Shown one piece after another: positions 8,524-19,502 of a DNA stretch of 64,000 nucleotides (the stretch's first letter is position 1; every line of letters begins with the position of its first letter). Under the pieces are notes generated by a model. It did not search any database and was not told where the DNA came from. It worked only from the letters and a program-made list of their open reading frames with translations. Made by a program: the position numbers and the translations under genes. Location: contig NZ_CP007410.1 in the NCBI RefSeq assembly GCF_000585995.1, forward strand, positions 682,001 through 746,000, read 5' to 3'. The DNA is from Pseudomonas brassicacearum. Lineage in GTDB: Bacteria > Pseudomonadota > Gammaproteobacteria > Pseudomonadales > Pseudomonadaceae.

Positions 8524-8805
8524 ATGAAGATGCTGCGTGTGCCTTTGTTGATGATCGGTTTGCTGCTGTGTGCCCAGGGCTTCGCCGCCACGGCGCAACA
8601 GACCAAGATGACCACCTGCAACGCCGACGCCACGGCCAAGGCCCTCAAGGGTGACGAGCGCAAAGCCTTCATGAGCACCTGCCTCAAGGCCGCTCCGACG
8701 ACGCCGCAGGAACGCATGAAAACCTGCAACGCCGACGCCACCACCCAGGCGCTGAAGGGCGATGCCCGCAAGGCGTTCATGAGTGAGTGCCTGAAGAAAA
8801 AATAA
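8524..8805 (+). CDS. PsiF-repeat periplasmic protein
   Basis: A 93-residue exported protein. A signal peptide ending GFAATA precedes two PsiF repeats of about 30 residues, each with TCNADAT..ALKGD.RKAFMS.CLK and a conserved pair of cysteines. PsiF of E. coli is induced by phosphate starvation, but its function is unknown. The ribosome site CAGGAGAAACACC directly precedes the ATG. No Pho box was recognised by eye. Confidence 0.9.
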   Translation: MKMLRVPLLMIGLLLCAQGFAATAQQTKMTTCNADATAKALKGDERKAFMSTCLKAAPTTPQERMKTCNADATTQALKGDARKAFMSECLKKK

Positions 8806-8838
8806 GCGCTGGGTTTTTCTTCAACCTTTGAGGGCCCT

Positions 8839-8911
8839 ATCGCGAGCAAGCTCGCTCCCACAGTGGATTTGTATTGCCCGGTCCATGGTGGGAGCGAGCT
8901 TGCTCGCGATG
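8839..8911. repeat. Paired REP palindromes (GTGGGAGCGAGC class)
   Basis: Inverted REP doublet between the PsiF-like gene and the AI-2E-family permease gene, with an unusually short spacer of about 20 bp. Confidence 0.88.
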
Positions 8912-9037
8912 GGGGCGGCACAGCCACTGCAAAAAACACCTGAACCCTGGCCATGATCGGCCGATACAATGTCTAGTGCTGTTGGTGGATCGCTGGCAGA
9001 CTGCCAATCCTTTCACGCCGTTTCGTTTTGAGGCTGT

Positions 9038-10051
9038 ATGCCAACGTTTTCTCAGCGTCATGTGTTGTTGGTGATCAGTTGGGTGATCATTTTTGGTGGG
9101 TTGCTGCTGGTGCTGCCACTGCGCCTGCTGCCAAGCCTGTTGGCCGGGTTGCTGGTGTTCGAACTGGTCAACATGCTCACCCCGCAGCTGCAACGGTTGA
9201 TCGAAGGCCGGCGTGCCCGCTGGCTGGCGGTGGCGTTGCTGGGCACGCTGGTGGTCAGTGTGCTGACGCTGATCTTCGCCGGAGCCTTCAGTTTCCTGCT
9301 CCATGAGGCGGAAAACCCCGGGGCCTCCCTGGACAAGTTCATGACGGTGGTCGACCGTGCCCGAGGGCAATTGCCGCCGTTCATCGACGCCTACCTGCCG
9401 GCCAGCGCCGCCGAGTTCCGGGTCGCGATCGGTGACTGGGTGAGCAAACACCTGAGCGACTTGCAACTGGTGGGCAAGGACGCGGCCCACATGTTCGTGA
9501 CGTTGCTGATCGGTATGGTGCTGGGCGCTATCGTTGCCCTGCAGCGCATTCCCGACCTGACCAAGCGCAAGCCCCTGGCCGCGGCGTTGTTCGATCGCCT
9601 GAACCTGCTGGTCAAGGCGTTTCGCAACATCGTCTTCGCCCAGATCAAGATTTCCCTGCTCAACACCTTCTTCACCGGGATTTTCCTGGCGGTGGTGCTG
9701 CCGCTGTTCGGGATAAAACTGCCGCTGACCAAGACCCTGATTGTGATGACCTTCCTGCTGGGTCTGCTGCCGGTCATCGGCAACCTGATGTCCAACACGC
9801 TGATCACCATTGTCGGCCTGTCGCTGTCGATCTGGGTCGCCGTGGCGGCGCTGGGTTACCTGATCGTGATCCACAAGCTCGAATACTTCCTCAACGCCCG
9901 CATCGTCGGCGGGCAGATCAGCGCCAAGTCCTGGGAATTGCTCATGGCGATGCTGGTGTTCGAGGCGGCGTTCGGCCTGCCGGGGGTGGTGGCGGGGCCG
10001 ATTTATTATGCCTATCTGAAGAGTGAGTTGAAGCAGGTGGGGATGGTTTGA
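9038..10051 (+). CDS. AI-2E family transporter (YdiK-like)
   Basis: A 337-residue polytopic membrane protein of the AI-2E/UPF0118 exporter family. Paired N-terminal helices (HVLLVISWVIIFGGLLLVLPL and the next) lead to a soluble mid-section. The C-terminal helical bundle has the family-typical LLGLLPVIGNLMSNTLITIVGL and AAFGLPGVVAGPIYYAYLK near the end. Substrates are not predictable by sequence: members export autoinducer-2, Na+ or other solutes. Monocistronic as far as can be seen. Confidence 0.88.
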   Translation: MPTFSQRHVLLVISWVIIFGGLLLVLPLRLLPSLLAGLLVFELVNMLTPQLQRLIEGRRARWLAVALLGTLVVSVLTLIFAGAFSFLLHEAENPGASLDKFMTVVDRARGQLPPFIDAYLPASAAEFRVAIGDWVSKHLSDLQLVGKDAAHMFVTLLIGMVLGAIVALQRIPDLTKRKPLAAALFDRLNLLVKAFRNIVFAQIKISLLNTFFTGIFLAVVLPLFGIKLPLTKTLIVMTFLLGLLPVIGNLMSNTLITIVGLSLSIWVAVAALGYLIVIHKLEYFLNARIVGGQISAKSWELLMAMLVFEAAFGLPGVVAGPIYYAYLKSELKQVGMV

Positions 10052-10080
10052 TCGGGGGTATGTGGCGTCTGGTCTGGCGC

Positions 10081-10164
10081 CATCGCGAGCAAGCTCGCTC
10101 CCACAGGTGACCGCATTCTTTCTGAAGAAACTCGGTTAACTGTGGGAGCGAGCTTGCTCGCGAT
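10081..10164. repeat. Paired REP palindromes (GTGGGAGCGAGC class)
   Basis: Inverted REP doublet between the convergent permease and Hsp70-like genes. Confidence 0.88.
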
Positions 10165-10184
10165 TCAGGCGCCTCGGTCCTGGA

Positions 10185-11459
10185 TCAGACCTGCGTGCCG
10201 TAACGCTTCATCGCCTCGATCGCCAACCCGCTGCCAATGCTGCCAAAGATGTTGCCTTCCACATGCCGTGCCTGGGGCAGCATCGCCGAGACGCTGTTGC
10301 GCAGCGCCGGGATGCCGCTGGAACCCCCGGTAAAGAACACTGTGTCCACCTGATCGACGCGTACATTGGCATCGCCCAGCAGTTGCGTGACGCTGGCCCG
10401 TACGCGCTCCAGCAATCCGCCGATGGCCGATTCAAACAGCGCCCGGCTCAGGTCCACGCTCAGGCCCGGCTCGATCCGGTCCAGTGGCACATGGCGTTGG
10501 TCGGTGTGGGTCAGCTGGATCTTGGTGTCTTCCACTTCCATCGCCAACCAGTGCCCGGCGCGCTGTTCGATCAGGTGGAACAACCGGTCGATGCCGCCGG
10601 TGTCTTCGATGTCGTAGCGCATGCTGCCCAGGGCCAGGGTGGACTTCTGCGAGTACACCGCGTTGATGGTGTGCCAGGTCGCCAGGTTCATGTGGTGGCT
10701 GGTGGGCATGTAGGCGCCGCTCTTCATGCGGCTGCCGTAGCCGAACAGCGGCATCACGCCTTGCAAGCTCAGTTGTTTGTCGAAATCGGTCCCGCCGATG
10801 TGCACGCCACCGGTGGCGAGGATGTCGGCGTGACGGTTGTCGTGGGTACGGCGCTCGGGGGATAGGCGCACCAGGGAGAAGTCCGACGTACCGCCGCCGA
10901 TGTCGACGATCAGCACCAACTCTTCTTTTTCGATGGTCGATTCATAGTCGAACGCTGCGGCGATAGGCTCGTACTGGAATGAAACTTCCTTGAAGCCGAT
11001 GGCGCGGGCGACGTCCACCAGGGTATTTTCCGCTTCCTGGTCGGCCATTTCATCGTCGTCGACGAAAAACACCGGACGACCCAGCACCACTTCTTCGAAT
11101 TCCCGACCGGCGGTGGCTTCGGCGCGCTTCTTCAATTGGCCGATGTACAGCGCCAGCAAGTCCTTGAAGGGCATGGCCGTGCCCAACACGCTGGTGTCGT
11201 GCTTGATCAGCTTGGAGCCCAACAGGCTCTTGAGCGAGCGCATCAACCGGCCTTCGTAGCCTTCCAGGTATTCGTGCAGGGCCAGGCGGCCGTACACCGG
11301 GCGGCGCTCCTCGAAATTGAAAAAAACCACCGAGGGCAGGGTGATCTTGTCATCCTCCAGCGCGATCAGCGTTTCCATGCCGGGGCGTAGCCAGCCGACA
11401 GTGGAGTTGGACGTGCCGAAGTCGATGCCGCAGGCACGGGCCGGGGATGCGTTTTTCAT
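10185..11459 (-). CDS. Hsp70 family protein, YegD-like
   Basis: A 424-residue protein consisting of an Hsp70/actin-type ATPase domain only, without the C-terminal substrate-binding domain, as in YegD. Phosphate-1 motif GIDFGTSNSTV lies near residue 11, phosphate-2 LIVDIGGGTSDFSL mid-protein, and the adenosine motif FFTGGSSGIPALR near the C terminus. The function of YegD is not established. It is divergent from cbpA across a 297-bp gap, giving a local chaperone theme. Confidence 0.88.
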   Translation of the reverse strand: MKNASPARACGIDFGTSNSTVGWLRPGMETLIALEDDKITLPSVVFFNFEERRPVYGRLALHEYLEGYEGRLMRSLKSLLGSKLIKHDTSVLGTAMPFKDLLALYIGQLKKRAEATAGREFEEVVLGRPVFFVDDDEMADQEAENTLVDVARAIGFKEVSFQYEPIAAAFDYESTIEKEELVLIVDIGGGTSDFSLVRLSPERRTHDNRHADILATGGVHIGGTDFDKQLSLQGVMPLFGYGSRMKSGAYMPTSHHMNLATWHTINAVYSQKSTLALGSMRYDIEDTGGIDRLFHLIEQRAGHWLAMEVEDTKIQLTHTDQRHVPLDRIEPGLSVDLSRALFESAIGGLLERVRASVTQLLGDANVRVDQVDTVFFTGGSSGIPALRNSVSAMLPQARHVEGNIFGSIGSGLAIEAMKRYGTQV

Positions 11460-11464
11460 GTCTT

Positions 11465-11686
11465 TCAGGTTCCAGTTGAAAAAACGGCCGCGCAGTGTAT
11501 GTCAGTGCGGCTCGGATTCGAAGGCCGGTTATCTGCTAATTCGCAATCGCTGGCCTTGAAAGACGCCCTTATACCCCCAAACTTGCTGGCATGAGCCTGG
11601 TAGTCACAGGGCGGGCACAAGAACCGCCACCGACTGCCGATAAACTTCTGATGCACCGCCCGGTCACAAACCTTGAGGTCGATCAA
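11465..11686 (-). CDS. Possible small cysteine-containing ORF in the yegD-cbpA gap
   Basis: A 73-codon frame with a TTG start. The first ~38 codons use typical Pseudomonas codons and encode [21 protein letters not shown], a CPPC knuckle reminiscent of a metal- or redox-active motif. The second half looks non-coding. It may be a real small protein, a decayed gene, or chance. No ATG and no clear ribosome site were found. The remaining gap sequence must hold the divergent promoters of yegD and cbpA, which I could not place. Confidence 0.2.
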   Translation of the reverse strand: MIDLKVCDRAVHQKFIGSRWRFLCPPCDYQAHASKFGGIRASFKASDCELADNRPSNPSRTDIHCAAVFSTGT

Positions 11687-11756
11687 ACCCCAGGACTTGT
11701 ATCACGAGCATGCTGCGGGTGGCGGTGCGATATCGATAACGGATGGTGATCCTTCA

Positions 11757-12698
11757 ATGGACTTCAAAGACTATTACAAGATTCTGGGTGTGGAGCCGAC
11801 GGCGGATGACGCCACGATCAAGGCTGCCTATCGCAAACTGGCGCGCAAATACCACCCGGACGTCAGTAAGGAAAAGGACGCCGAGACCAAGTTCAAGGAC
11901 GTCTCCGAAGCTTATGAAGCGCTGAAAAGCGCCGAAAAACGCGCCGAGTACGACGACCTGCGCCGCTATGGCCAGCACGGCCAGCCGTTCCAGGGGCCGC
12001 CGGGTTGGCAAAGCCGTGGCGGTTTTGGCGGCGGCCAGGACACGGGCGATTTTTCGGACTTCTTCAGTTCTATTTTCGGTAATCGCGGACCGGGTTTCGG
12101 TGGCGGACAGTCGGGTCGCAGCGCCGGCCGTCGAGGGCAAGACGTGGAAATGGAATTACCGATCTTCCTGGAAGAAACCCTGTCGAGCGAGTCGAAGAAA
12201 GTCAGCTTCCAGGTGCCGCAGTACAACGCGGCCGGCCAGCACGTGAGCAACACCAGCAAAAGCCTGAACGTGAAGATTCCGCTGGGCGTGACCGATGGTG
12301 AACGCATCCGCCTCAAGGGCCAGGGTGCGCCCGGTATCGGTGGCGGTGCCAATGGTGATTTGTACTTGACGATTCGCTTCGCGCCGCACCCCAAGTTCGA
12401 CGTTGAAGGCCAGGACCTGATCATCACCTTGCCCTTGGCACCGTGGGAATTGGCCTTGGGCACCGAAGTGGCGGTACCGACCCTGACCGGCAAGATCAAC
12501 CTCAAGGTCCCGGCCGGCAGCCAGAACGGCCAGCGCATGCGCGCCAAGGGCCACGGCCTGCGCAACAAGGCCGGCGAGCGCGGTTATCTGTTCGTGCAGC
12601 TCAAGGCTGTGATGCCCAAGACCAGCGACGAGGCGGTCAAGGCACTGTGGGCGGAACTGGCGAAGAAAGCCGCGTTCGACCCGCGGGAGAATTTCTGA
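11757..12698 (+). CDS. cbpA: DnaJ-class curved-DNA-binding co-chaperone CbpA
   Basis: A 313-residue type II J-protein. The J domain occupies residues 1-70, with HPD at 33-35, followed by a Gly/Phe-rich linker ([16 protein letters not shown]) and a two-part C-terminal peptide-binding domain ([17 protein letters not shown] ... [19 protein letters not shown]). There is no zinc finger, as expected for CbpA. It stimulates DnaK and can bind curved DNA in stationary phase. The start [11 protein letters not shown] matches the family; upstream in-frame sequence to 11673 is not family-like. cbpM follows after 60 bp. Confidence 0.95.
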   Translation: MDFKDYYKILGVEPTADDATIKAAYRKLARKYHPDVSKEKDAETKFKDVSEAYEALKSAEKRAEYDDLRRYGQHGQPFQGPPGWQSRGGFGGGQDTGDFSDFFSSIFGNRGPGFGGGQSGRSAGRRGQDVEMELPIFLEETLSSESKKVSFQVPQYNAAGQHVSNTSKSLNVKIPLGVTDGERIRLKGQGAPGIGGGANGDLYLTIRFAPHPKFDVEGQDLIITLPLAPWELALGTEVAVPTLTGKINLKVPAGSQNGQRMRAKGHGLRNKAGERGYLFVQLKAVMPKTSDEAVKALWAELAKKAAFDPRENF

Positions 12699-12758
12699 CC
12701 CGCTGAAGGCAGCACCTGTGGCTAGACTCGACCGTTAAGGCATTGGGAGAAGCAGACC

Positions 12759-13058
12759 ATGAACAATCCGATCATTGAACTGACCCTGACGGAATTCTGC
12801 GAGGCCGCCGCGTTGGCGGATGTCCATGTGATCGAGATCGTCGCCCATGGCATCCTCGAACCCCACGGCGCAGCCCCGACGGATTGGCGTTTCACAGACT
12901 ATGAACTGGTCCTGGCCCGCCGTGCGGCCAAGCTGCGGCGCGAACTGGAGCTGGAATGGGAAGGCGTCGCCCTGGCGCTGGACTTGCTGGAGGAAGTGCA
13001 GCAGCTGCGCAGCGAAAACCGCATGCTCAAGCAGCGGTTGGGGCGGTTGGTGGAGTGA
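12759..13058 (+). CDS. cbpM: Chaperone modulator CbpM
   Basis: A 99-residue MerR-like winged-helix protein that binds the J domain of CbpA and inhibits both its co-chaperone and DNA-binding activity. It has an N-terminal FCEAAALADVHVIEIVAHGILEP helix-turn-helix region and a C-terminal coiled coil rich in E, L, R and Q (LELEWEGVALALDLLEEV). The order cbpA-cbpM on the same strand is the conserved operon. Confidence 0.93.
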   Translation: MNNPIIELTLTEFCEAAALADVHVIEIVAHGILEPHGAAPTDWRFTDYELVLARRAAKLRRELELEWEGVALALDLLEEVQQLRSENRMLKQRLGRLVE

Positions 13059-13103
13059 TGCGAGGCAACAACCGACACCCTGCATGAGCCAGACACACTA
13101 CCC

Positions 13104-13198
13104 GTGGCGAGGGAGCTTGCTCCCGCTCGGTTGCGCAGCAACCGCCAAAAAGCGAGGGCTGCTACGCAGCCCAGCGGGAGCAAGCTCCCTCGCCACAG
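13104..13198. repeat. Paired palindromes, GTGGCGAGGGAGC class
   Basis: Inverted doublet of a second REP family: GTGGCGAGGGAGCTTGCTCC, followed by an inner GC-box palindrome (TGCGCAGCA) and the mirror copy GGGAGCAAGCTCCCTCGCCA. It lies between convergent cbpM and ureC. Confidence 0.88.
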
Positions 13199-13235
13199 GG
13201 TTAAGTGTTTGGCCAGGTATGCTTTTTGATTCACC

Positions 13236-14936
13236 TCAAAACAGAAAATACCGCTGCGCCATCGGCAGGATCTCAGCCGGTTCACACCACAGCAACACCC
13301 CATCGGCCTTGACCTGATAAGTCTGTGGATCAACGTCGATGCTCGGCAGGTAGTCGTTGTGGATCAAGTCGGTCTTCTGCACATCGCGGCAACCTTTGAC
13401 CACGGCGATTCTCTTCTTCAAACCCAATTGCTCCGGTAACCCCGCCTCGGCGGCGGCCTGGCTGATGAAGGTCAGGCTGGTGGCGTGACGCGAGCCGCCA
13501 AAGCTTGCGAACATCGGTCGGTAGTGCACCGGTTGCGGCGTCGGGATCGAGGCGTTGGCGTCGCCCATCAGGCTGGCGGCGATGGCGCCGCCCTTGAGGA
13601 TCAGCGTCGGCTTGACGCCAAAGAATGCCGGTCGCCACAGCACCAGGTCGGCCCACTTGCCCACTTCGATGGAGCCTACTTCATGGCTGATGCCATGGGT
13701 GATCGCCGGGTTGATGGTGTACTTGGCGATGTAGCGTTTGATGCGGAAGTTATCGTTGCCTTCGCCGTCGCCGGGCAGGGCGCCACGTTGCTTCTTCATC
13801 TTGTCGGCGGTCTGCCAGGTGCGCGTGATGACTTCGCCGACGCGGCCCATGGCCTGGCTGTCGGAGCTGATCATCGAAAACGCACCGAGGTCGTGGAGAA
13901 TGTCTTCGGCGGCGATGGTCTCGCGACGGATGCGGCTCTCGGCGAACGCCACGTCTTCGGCGATGCTCGGATCCAGGTGATGACAGACCATCAGCATGTC
14001 CAGGTGTTCGTCGATGGTGTTGCGGGTGAACGGCCGGGTCGGGTTGGTCGAGCTGGGCAAGACGTTGGGGAAGCCGCAGGCCTTGATGATGTCCGGTGCG
14101 TGACCGCCGCCAGCGCCTTCGGTGTGGTAGGTGTGGATGGTGCGGCCCTTGAACGCGGCCAGGGTGGTTTCGACGAAACCGGACTCGTTGAGGGTGTCGG
14201 TGTGAATCGCCACCTGCACGTCGTACTGGTCGGCCACGCTCAGGCAATTGTCGATGGCCGCCGGCGTGGTGCCCCAGTCCTCGTGCAGTTTCAGGCCGAT
14301 GGCCCCGGCCTTGACCTGTTCGATCAGCGGCTCCGGCAGGCTGGCGTTGCCCTTGCCGGTGAAGCCGATGTTCATCGGGAACGCATCGGCGGCCTGGAGC
14401 ATGCGCGCCAGGTGCCACGGCCCGGAGGTGCAGGTGGTGGCATTGGTCCCGGTGGCCGGGCCCGTACCGCCGCCGATCATGGTGGTCACACCGCTCATCA
14501 ACGCTTCTTCGATCTGTTGTGGGCAGATGAAGTGGATGTGGGTATCGATACCGCCGGCGGTGAGGATCATGCCTTCGCCAGCGATCACTTCGGTACTGGC
14601 GCCGATGGCGATGGTCACGTCAGGCTGGATGTCCGGGTTGCCGGCCTTGCCGATGGCCGCGATGCGCCCGTCCTTGAGGCCGACATCGGCCTTGACGATG
14701 CCCCAGTGGTCGATGATCAGCGCGTTGGTGATCAGCGTGTCCACGACCTCGGCGGCCAACAGCTGGCTCTGGCCCATGCCGTCGCGAATCACCTTGCCGC
14801 CACCGAATTTCACTTCTTCGCCATAGGTGGTGAAGTCTTTCTCCACCTCGATCCACAGCTCGGTGTCGGCCAAGCGGACCTTGTCACCGACAGTGGGGCC
14901 GAACATATCGGCGTAGGCTTGTCTCGAAATCTTCAT
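13236..14936 (-). CDS. ureC: Urease alpha subunit UreC
   Basis: A 566-residue catalytic subunit with the dinickel site. Visible are HIHF (two Ni-binding His), GLKLHEDWG with the lysine expected to be carbamylated (K216), the flap MVCHHLD, and the C-terminal [10 protein letters not shown] region. It hydrolyses urea to ammonia and carbamate. The start [14 protein letters not shown] is the family start; an upstream extension of 45 residues is REP-derived sequence and should be ignored. A paired REP element separates it from ureB. Confidence 0.98.
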   Translation of the reverse strand: MKISRQAYADMFGPTVGDKVRLADTELWIEVEKDFTTYGEEVKFGGGKVIRDGMGQSQLLAAEVVDTLITNALIIDHWGIVKADVGLKDGRIAAIGKAGNPDIQPDVTIAIGASTEVIAGEGMILTAGGIDTHIHFICPQQIEEALMSGVTTMIGGGTGPATGTNATTCTSGPWHLARMLQAADAFPMNIGFTGKGNASLPEPLIEQVKAGAIGLKLHEDWGTTPAAIDNCLSVADQYDVQVAIHTDTLNESGFVETTLAAFKGRTIHTYHTEGAGGGHAPDIIKACGFPNVLPSSTNPTRPFTRNTIDEHLDMLMVCHHLDPSIAEDVAFAESRIRRETIAAEDILHDLGAFSMISSDSQAMGRVGEVITRTWQTADKMKKQRGALPGDGEGNDNFRIKRYIAKYTINPAITHGISHEVGSIEVGKWADLVLWRPAFFGVKPTLILKGGAIAASLMGDANASIPTPQPVHYRPMFASFGGSRHATSLTFISQAAAEAGLPEQLGLKKRIAVVKGCRDVQKTDLIHNDYLPSIDVDPQTYQVKADGVLLWCEPAEILPMAQRYFLF

Positions 14937-14977
14937 GTGCTTGCCTTGGAATTCAAAATTCGAAATGTGCGGTTCAT

Positions 14978-15070
14978 TGTGGCGAGGGAGCTTGCTCCCG
15001 CTGGGCTGCGCAGCAGACCCCAAAAACAGGGCCGCTACGCGCCCCAGCGGGAGCAAGCTCCCTCGCCACA
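14978..15070. repeat. Paired palindromes (GTGGCGAGGGAGC class) inside the urease operon
   Basis: Inverted doublet filling nearly all of the 142-bp space between ureB and ureC. On the operon transcript it would fold as a strong hairpin, which could affect the relative level of ureC message or RNA stability. Confidence 0.9.
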
Positions 15071-15078
15071 AAGGCTTG

Positions 15079-16456
<1,378 letters not shown>

Positions 16457-16465
16457 GGCGCGGCC

Positions 16466-16768
16466 TCAGGCGATCGGTTGGTGGACGGTGACCAGTTTGG
16501 TGCCGTCGGGAAACGTTGCCTCGACCTGGATCTCCGGGATCATTTCCGGGATGCCTTCCATCACCTGTTCGCGGCTCAGCAGCGTGGTGCCGTAGTGCAT
16601 CAGTTCGGCCACGGTCTGGCCGTCACGGGCGCCTTCGAGCAGGGCCGCCGAAATATAGGCCATGGCCTCCGGGTAATTGAGTTTCACGCCACGAGCCAAC
16701 CGCCGCTCGGCGACGAGGCCGGCGGTGAAGATCAGCAGCTTGTCTTTTTCGCGTGGGGTCAGGTCCAT
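16466..16768 (-). CDS. ureA: Urease gamma subunit UreA
   Basis: A 100-residue smallest urease subunit. [16 protein letters not shown] at the N terminus and [18 protein letters not shown] at the C terminus are diagnostic. The start at 16768 is an ATG; a TTG two codons upstream is unlikely. A paired REP element separates it from ureD. Confidence 0.97.
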   Translation of the reverse strand: MDLTPREKDKLLIFTAGLVAERRLARGVKLNYPEAMAYISAALLEGARDGQTVAELMHYGTTLLSREQVMEGIPEMIPEIQVEATFPDGTKLVTVHQPIA

Positions 16769-16819
16769 GTGCAATCCATAAGGGCAGATAAATAAATCGG
16801 GCTAAAAACATGTACCTCT

Positions 16820-16909
16820 GTGGGAGCGGGCTTGCTCGCGAATGCGGGCTCACATTCAACAGTTGAGTTGGCTGACACACCGCCTTCGCGAGCAAGCCCG
16901 CTCCCACAG
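16820..16909. repeat. Paired REP palindromes (GTGGGAGCGGGC class) inside the urease operon
   Basis: Inverted doublet of the GTGGGAGCGGGCTTGCTCGC variant between ureD and ureA, ending about 10 bp after the ureD stop codon. Confidence 0.9.
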
Positions 16910-16919
16910 AAAAGCAAAT

Positions 16920-17771
16920 TCAAGTACTCCAGATTCTCGGGGGCATGGCCTCCCGACCGAGTAGCGCCGGGCGCAGAAGCCGCCACAACGCAATCAACCA
17001 CCCCCGCGCCAGCAACGCCTCGCTCGCCAGGCACCGCGCCACGACCAGGCCGGGCAACTGGGTCAGGTCGCCGCGTACGGCATGGCCCAGGGAGCGGCAT
17101 TGCTCCAGCAACGCGCTATCGATGTCCCCGGTCACCAACAACGTGGCAAACACCGGGTCACCGCCCAGGCCGATGGGTGAGTCGAGCAATCCATCACCGC
17201 CCACAATGCGCTGGCGCTCATGCCACAGCAACTGGCCGTCGCGGCGGATGTCCAGCCGCGACTGGAAATGCCCCAGATCGAAGCGCTCGCCGCTGGCCGG
17301 TCGGCCGAGGGCAACCATGTCCCAGTAGAACAGACGCCCGTCGCCTTGCAGGTCAATGGAGGTGCTGAGCTCGGCCTGGGCCGCGCTGAAGACGATGGTT
17401 TCCTGGGGCAGCCATTCCAGCGTCGCCCCGGCAGCCACGCTCAGGCTCAGTTGCTGGTACGCCGGGGCGGCGGCGCGGTACCACTTGGCGGCGCCGGGGC
17501 TGGTCAGTTGTGCCCAGGCAGCGGGCCCGACGTGGGCCGAGATGTCCAGTCGATCACCGCCGGCAATCCCACCAGGCGGGTGGACGATGATGTGCTGGCA
17601 CACCTGCGGGCCTTCGGCGTACAAGTGCTTCTGCACCCGCAGCGGGCCTTTATGGCGGCGCTGTACCGGGCGTGTGCAGTCGCCGAACCGGGCGTAGCCC
17701 AGTTCCAGCTCGGCATGCCAGCTAGGGGTGAACACGCCCGAAGGCGCCAACGAAGAGACAGGTAGGTTCAT
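16920..17771 (-). CDS. ureD: Urease accessory protein UreD
   Basis: A 283-residue beta-rich accessory protein, the first to bind apo-urease and a conduit for nickel. [13 protein letters not shown] and [10 protein letters not shown] are UreD signatures, as is [14 protein letters not shown]. Only 30 bp separate it from urtE, so the transporter and urease genes are likely read together. Confidence 0.95.
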   Translation of the reverse strand: MNLPVSSLAPSGVFTPSWHAELELGYARFGDCTRPVQRRHKGPLRVQKHLYAEGPQVCQHIIVHPPGGIAGGDRLDISAHVGPAAWAQLTSPGAAKWYRAAAPAYQQLSLSVAAGATLEWLPQETIVFSAAQAELSTSIDLQGDGRLFYWDMVALGRPASGERFDLGHFQSRLDIRRDGQLLWHERQRIVGGDGLLDSPIGLGGDPVFATLLVTGDIDSALLEQCRSLGHAVRGDLTQLPGLVVARCLASEALLARGWLIALWRLLRPALLGREAMPPRIWST

Positions 17772-17801
17772 GATTTCTAATGATCGTCAGGACGTTACAG
17801 A

Positions 17802-18500
17802 CTAGATCGTAACCAGCCCGCGTACACCCTCGGCTTCCATATTTTCTCCGCGCCCTTGCTGCACGATCTCGCCCCGGGACATCACCAGGTATTGATCGGC
17901 CAGCTCGGCGGCGAAGTCGTAGAACTGCTCCACCAGCAGAATCGCCATGTCGCCCCGGGCCGCCAGTTTCTTGATGACCACGCCGATCTCCTTGATCACC
18001 GACGGCTGGATGCCTTCGGTGGGTTCATCGAGAATCAGCAGGCGCGGGCGGCTGGCCAGGGCCCGGCCAATGGCGAGCTGCTGTTGCTGGCCGCCGGACA
18101 GGTCACCGCCACGGCGTTGTTTCATCTGCAGCAGCACCGGGAACAATTCGTAGATAAACGCCGGCACCTCCTTGGCCTCGGCGCCAGGAAAACGCGACAG
18201 GCCCATCAGCAGGTTTTCTTCCACCGTCAGCCGGCCGAAAATCTCCCGGCCCTGGGGCACGTAGGCAATCCCGGCATGGACCCGCTGGTGGGGCTTGAAG
18301 GTGGTGATGGCCTTGCCTTCCCAATTCACCGCGCCTTCCTTGGCCGGCAACAGACCCATCAGGCATTTGAGCAGGGTGGTCTTACCCACGCCGTTGCGAC
18401 CCAGCAGGCAGGTCACCTCGCCGACCTTGGCGTCGAACGACAGGCCTCGCAGGATGTGGCTACCGCCGTAGTACTGGTGCAGCTTGTCGACTTGCAGCAT
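17802..18500 (-). CDS. urtE: Urea ABC transporter ATP-binding protein UrtE
   Basis: A 232-residue LivF-type ATPase. Walker A is GRNGVGKTT, the signature is LSGGQQQQLAIGRAL, and Walker B is LLILDEPTEGIQPS. It works with UrtD to energise urea uptake through UrtB and UrtC. The start MLQVDKLHQYYGGSHILRG is the family start. Confidence 0.95.
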   Translation of the reverse strand: MLQVDKLHQYYGGSHILRGLSFDAKVGEVTCLLGRNGVGKTTLLKCLMGLLPAKEGAVNWEGKAITTFKPHQRVHAGIAYVPQGREIFGRLTVEENLLMGLSRFPGAEAKEVPAFIYELFPVLLQMKQRRGGDLSGGQQQQLAIGRALASRPRLLILDEPTEGIQPSVIKEIGVVIKKLAARGDMAILLVEQFYDFAAELADQYLVMSRGEIVQQGRGENMEAEGVRGLVTI

Positions 18501-18522
18501 GGCTTAAATTCTCCTAATCCCT

Positions 18523-18612
18523 TGTGGGAGCGGGCTTGCTCGCGAAGAGGTCGGTACAGCCAACATCGTTGTTACCTGACACACCGCCTTCGCGAGCAAG
18601 CCCGCTCCCACA
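18523..18612. repeat. Paired REP palindromes (GTGGGAGCGGGC class) between urtD and urtE
   Basis: Inverted doublet occupying most of the 132-bp gap between urtD and urtE on the operon. Confidence 0.9.
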
Positions 18613-18632
18613 GGGGGAAAGTGTTTGCAGCT

Positions 18633-19502
18633 CTAGCGACCGAGATACACCTCGATCACCCGCTCATTGTCCTGTACCTGTTCCAGCGACCCTTCGGCCA
18701 GCACGCTGCCCTGGTGCAGCACGGTGACGTGGTCGGCAATCGCGCCGACGAAGCCCATGTCATGCTCCACCACCATCAGCGAATGCTTGCCCGCCAGGGA
18801 CTTGAACAGCTCGGCGGTGAAGTCGGTTTCGGCGTCGGTCATGCCCGCCACCGGTTCGTCGAGCAACAGCAGTTGCGGGTCCTGCACCAGCAGCATGCCG
18901 ATCTCCAGGAACTGCTTCTGCCCATGGGACAGCAAGCCCGCCGCGCGATTGACCGAGGGGGTGAGGCGGATGGTTTCCAGCACTTCGCTGATACGGTCGT
19001 GCTGCTCGCCGGTCAGTCTGGCCCGCAGGCTGGCCCACACCGATTTGTCGGTTTTCAACGCCAGCTCCAGGTTTTCGAACACGCTAAGGGCTTCGAACAC
19101 GGTGGGCTTCTGGAACTTGCGCCCGATGCCGGCCTGGGCAATCTGCACTTCGCTCATGCCGGTCAGGTCCAGGGTCTCGCCGAACCAGGCCTTGCCATGG
19201 CTGGGCCGGGTCTTGCCGGTGATCACGTCCATCAGCGTGGTTTTGCCCGCGCCGTTGGGACCGATGATGCAGCGCAATTCGCCGACACCGATGTACAGGT
19301 TCAGATCGTTCAAGGCCTTGAAGCCGTCGAAACTGACGCTGATGTCTTCGAGGGTCAGGATGGTGCCGTGGCGGGTGTTCAGGCCCACGCCTGCCGCCTG
19401 GCCGAGGCCGATGGCGTCGCGGCTGCTGCCGGCGTCCTGGTTGGGTTCCGGCGGAAAGAAAGCAGGTTCGAGCATGAATTCGGCACTCGCTGTGATTCTC
19501 AT
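18633..19502 (-). CDS. urtD: Urea ABC transporter ATP-binding protein UrtD
   Basis: A 289-residue LivG-type ATPase. Walker A is GPNGAGKTT, the signature is LSHGQKQFLEIGMLL, and Walker B is LLLLDEPVAGMTDAE. An N-terminal extension of about 45 residues precedes the ABC domain, as is common in Pseudomonas UrtD. The ATG overlaps the urtC stop as ATGA. Confidence 0.94.
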   Translation of the reverse strand: MRITASAEFMLEPAFFPPEPNQDAGSSRDAIGLGQAAGVGLNTRHGTILTLEDISVSFDGFKALNDLNLYIGVGELRCIIGPNGAGKTTLMDVITGKTRPSHGKAWFGETLDLTGMSEVQIAQAGIGRKFQKPTVFEALSVFENLELALKTDKSVWASLRARLTGEQHDRISEVLETIRLTPSVNRAAGLLSHGQKQFLEIGMLLVQDPQLLLLDEPVAGMTDAETDFTAELFKSLAGKHSLMVVEHDMGFVGAIADHVTVLHQGSVLAEGSLEQVQDNERVIEVYLGR

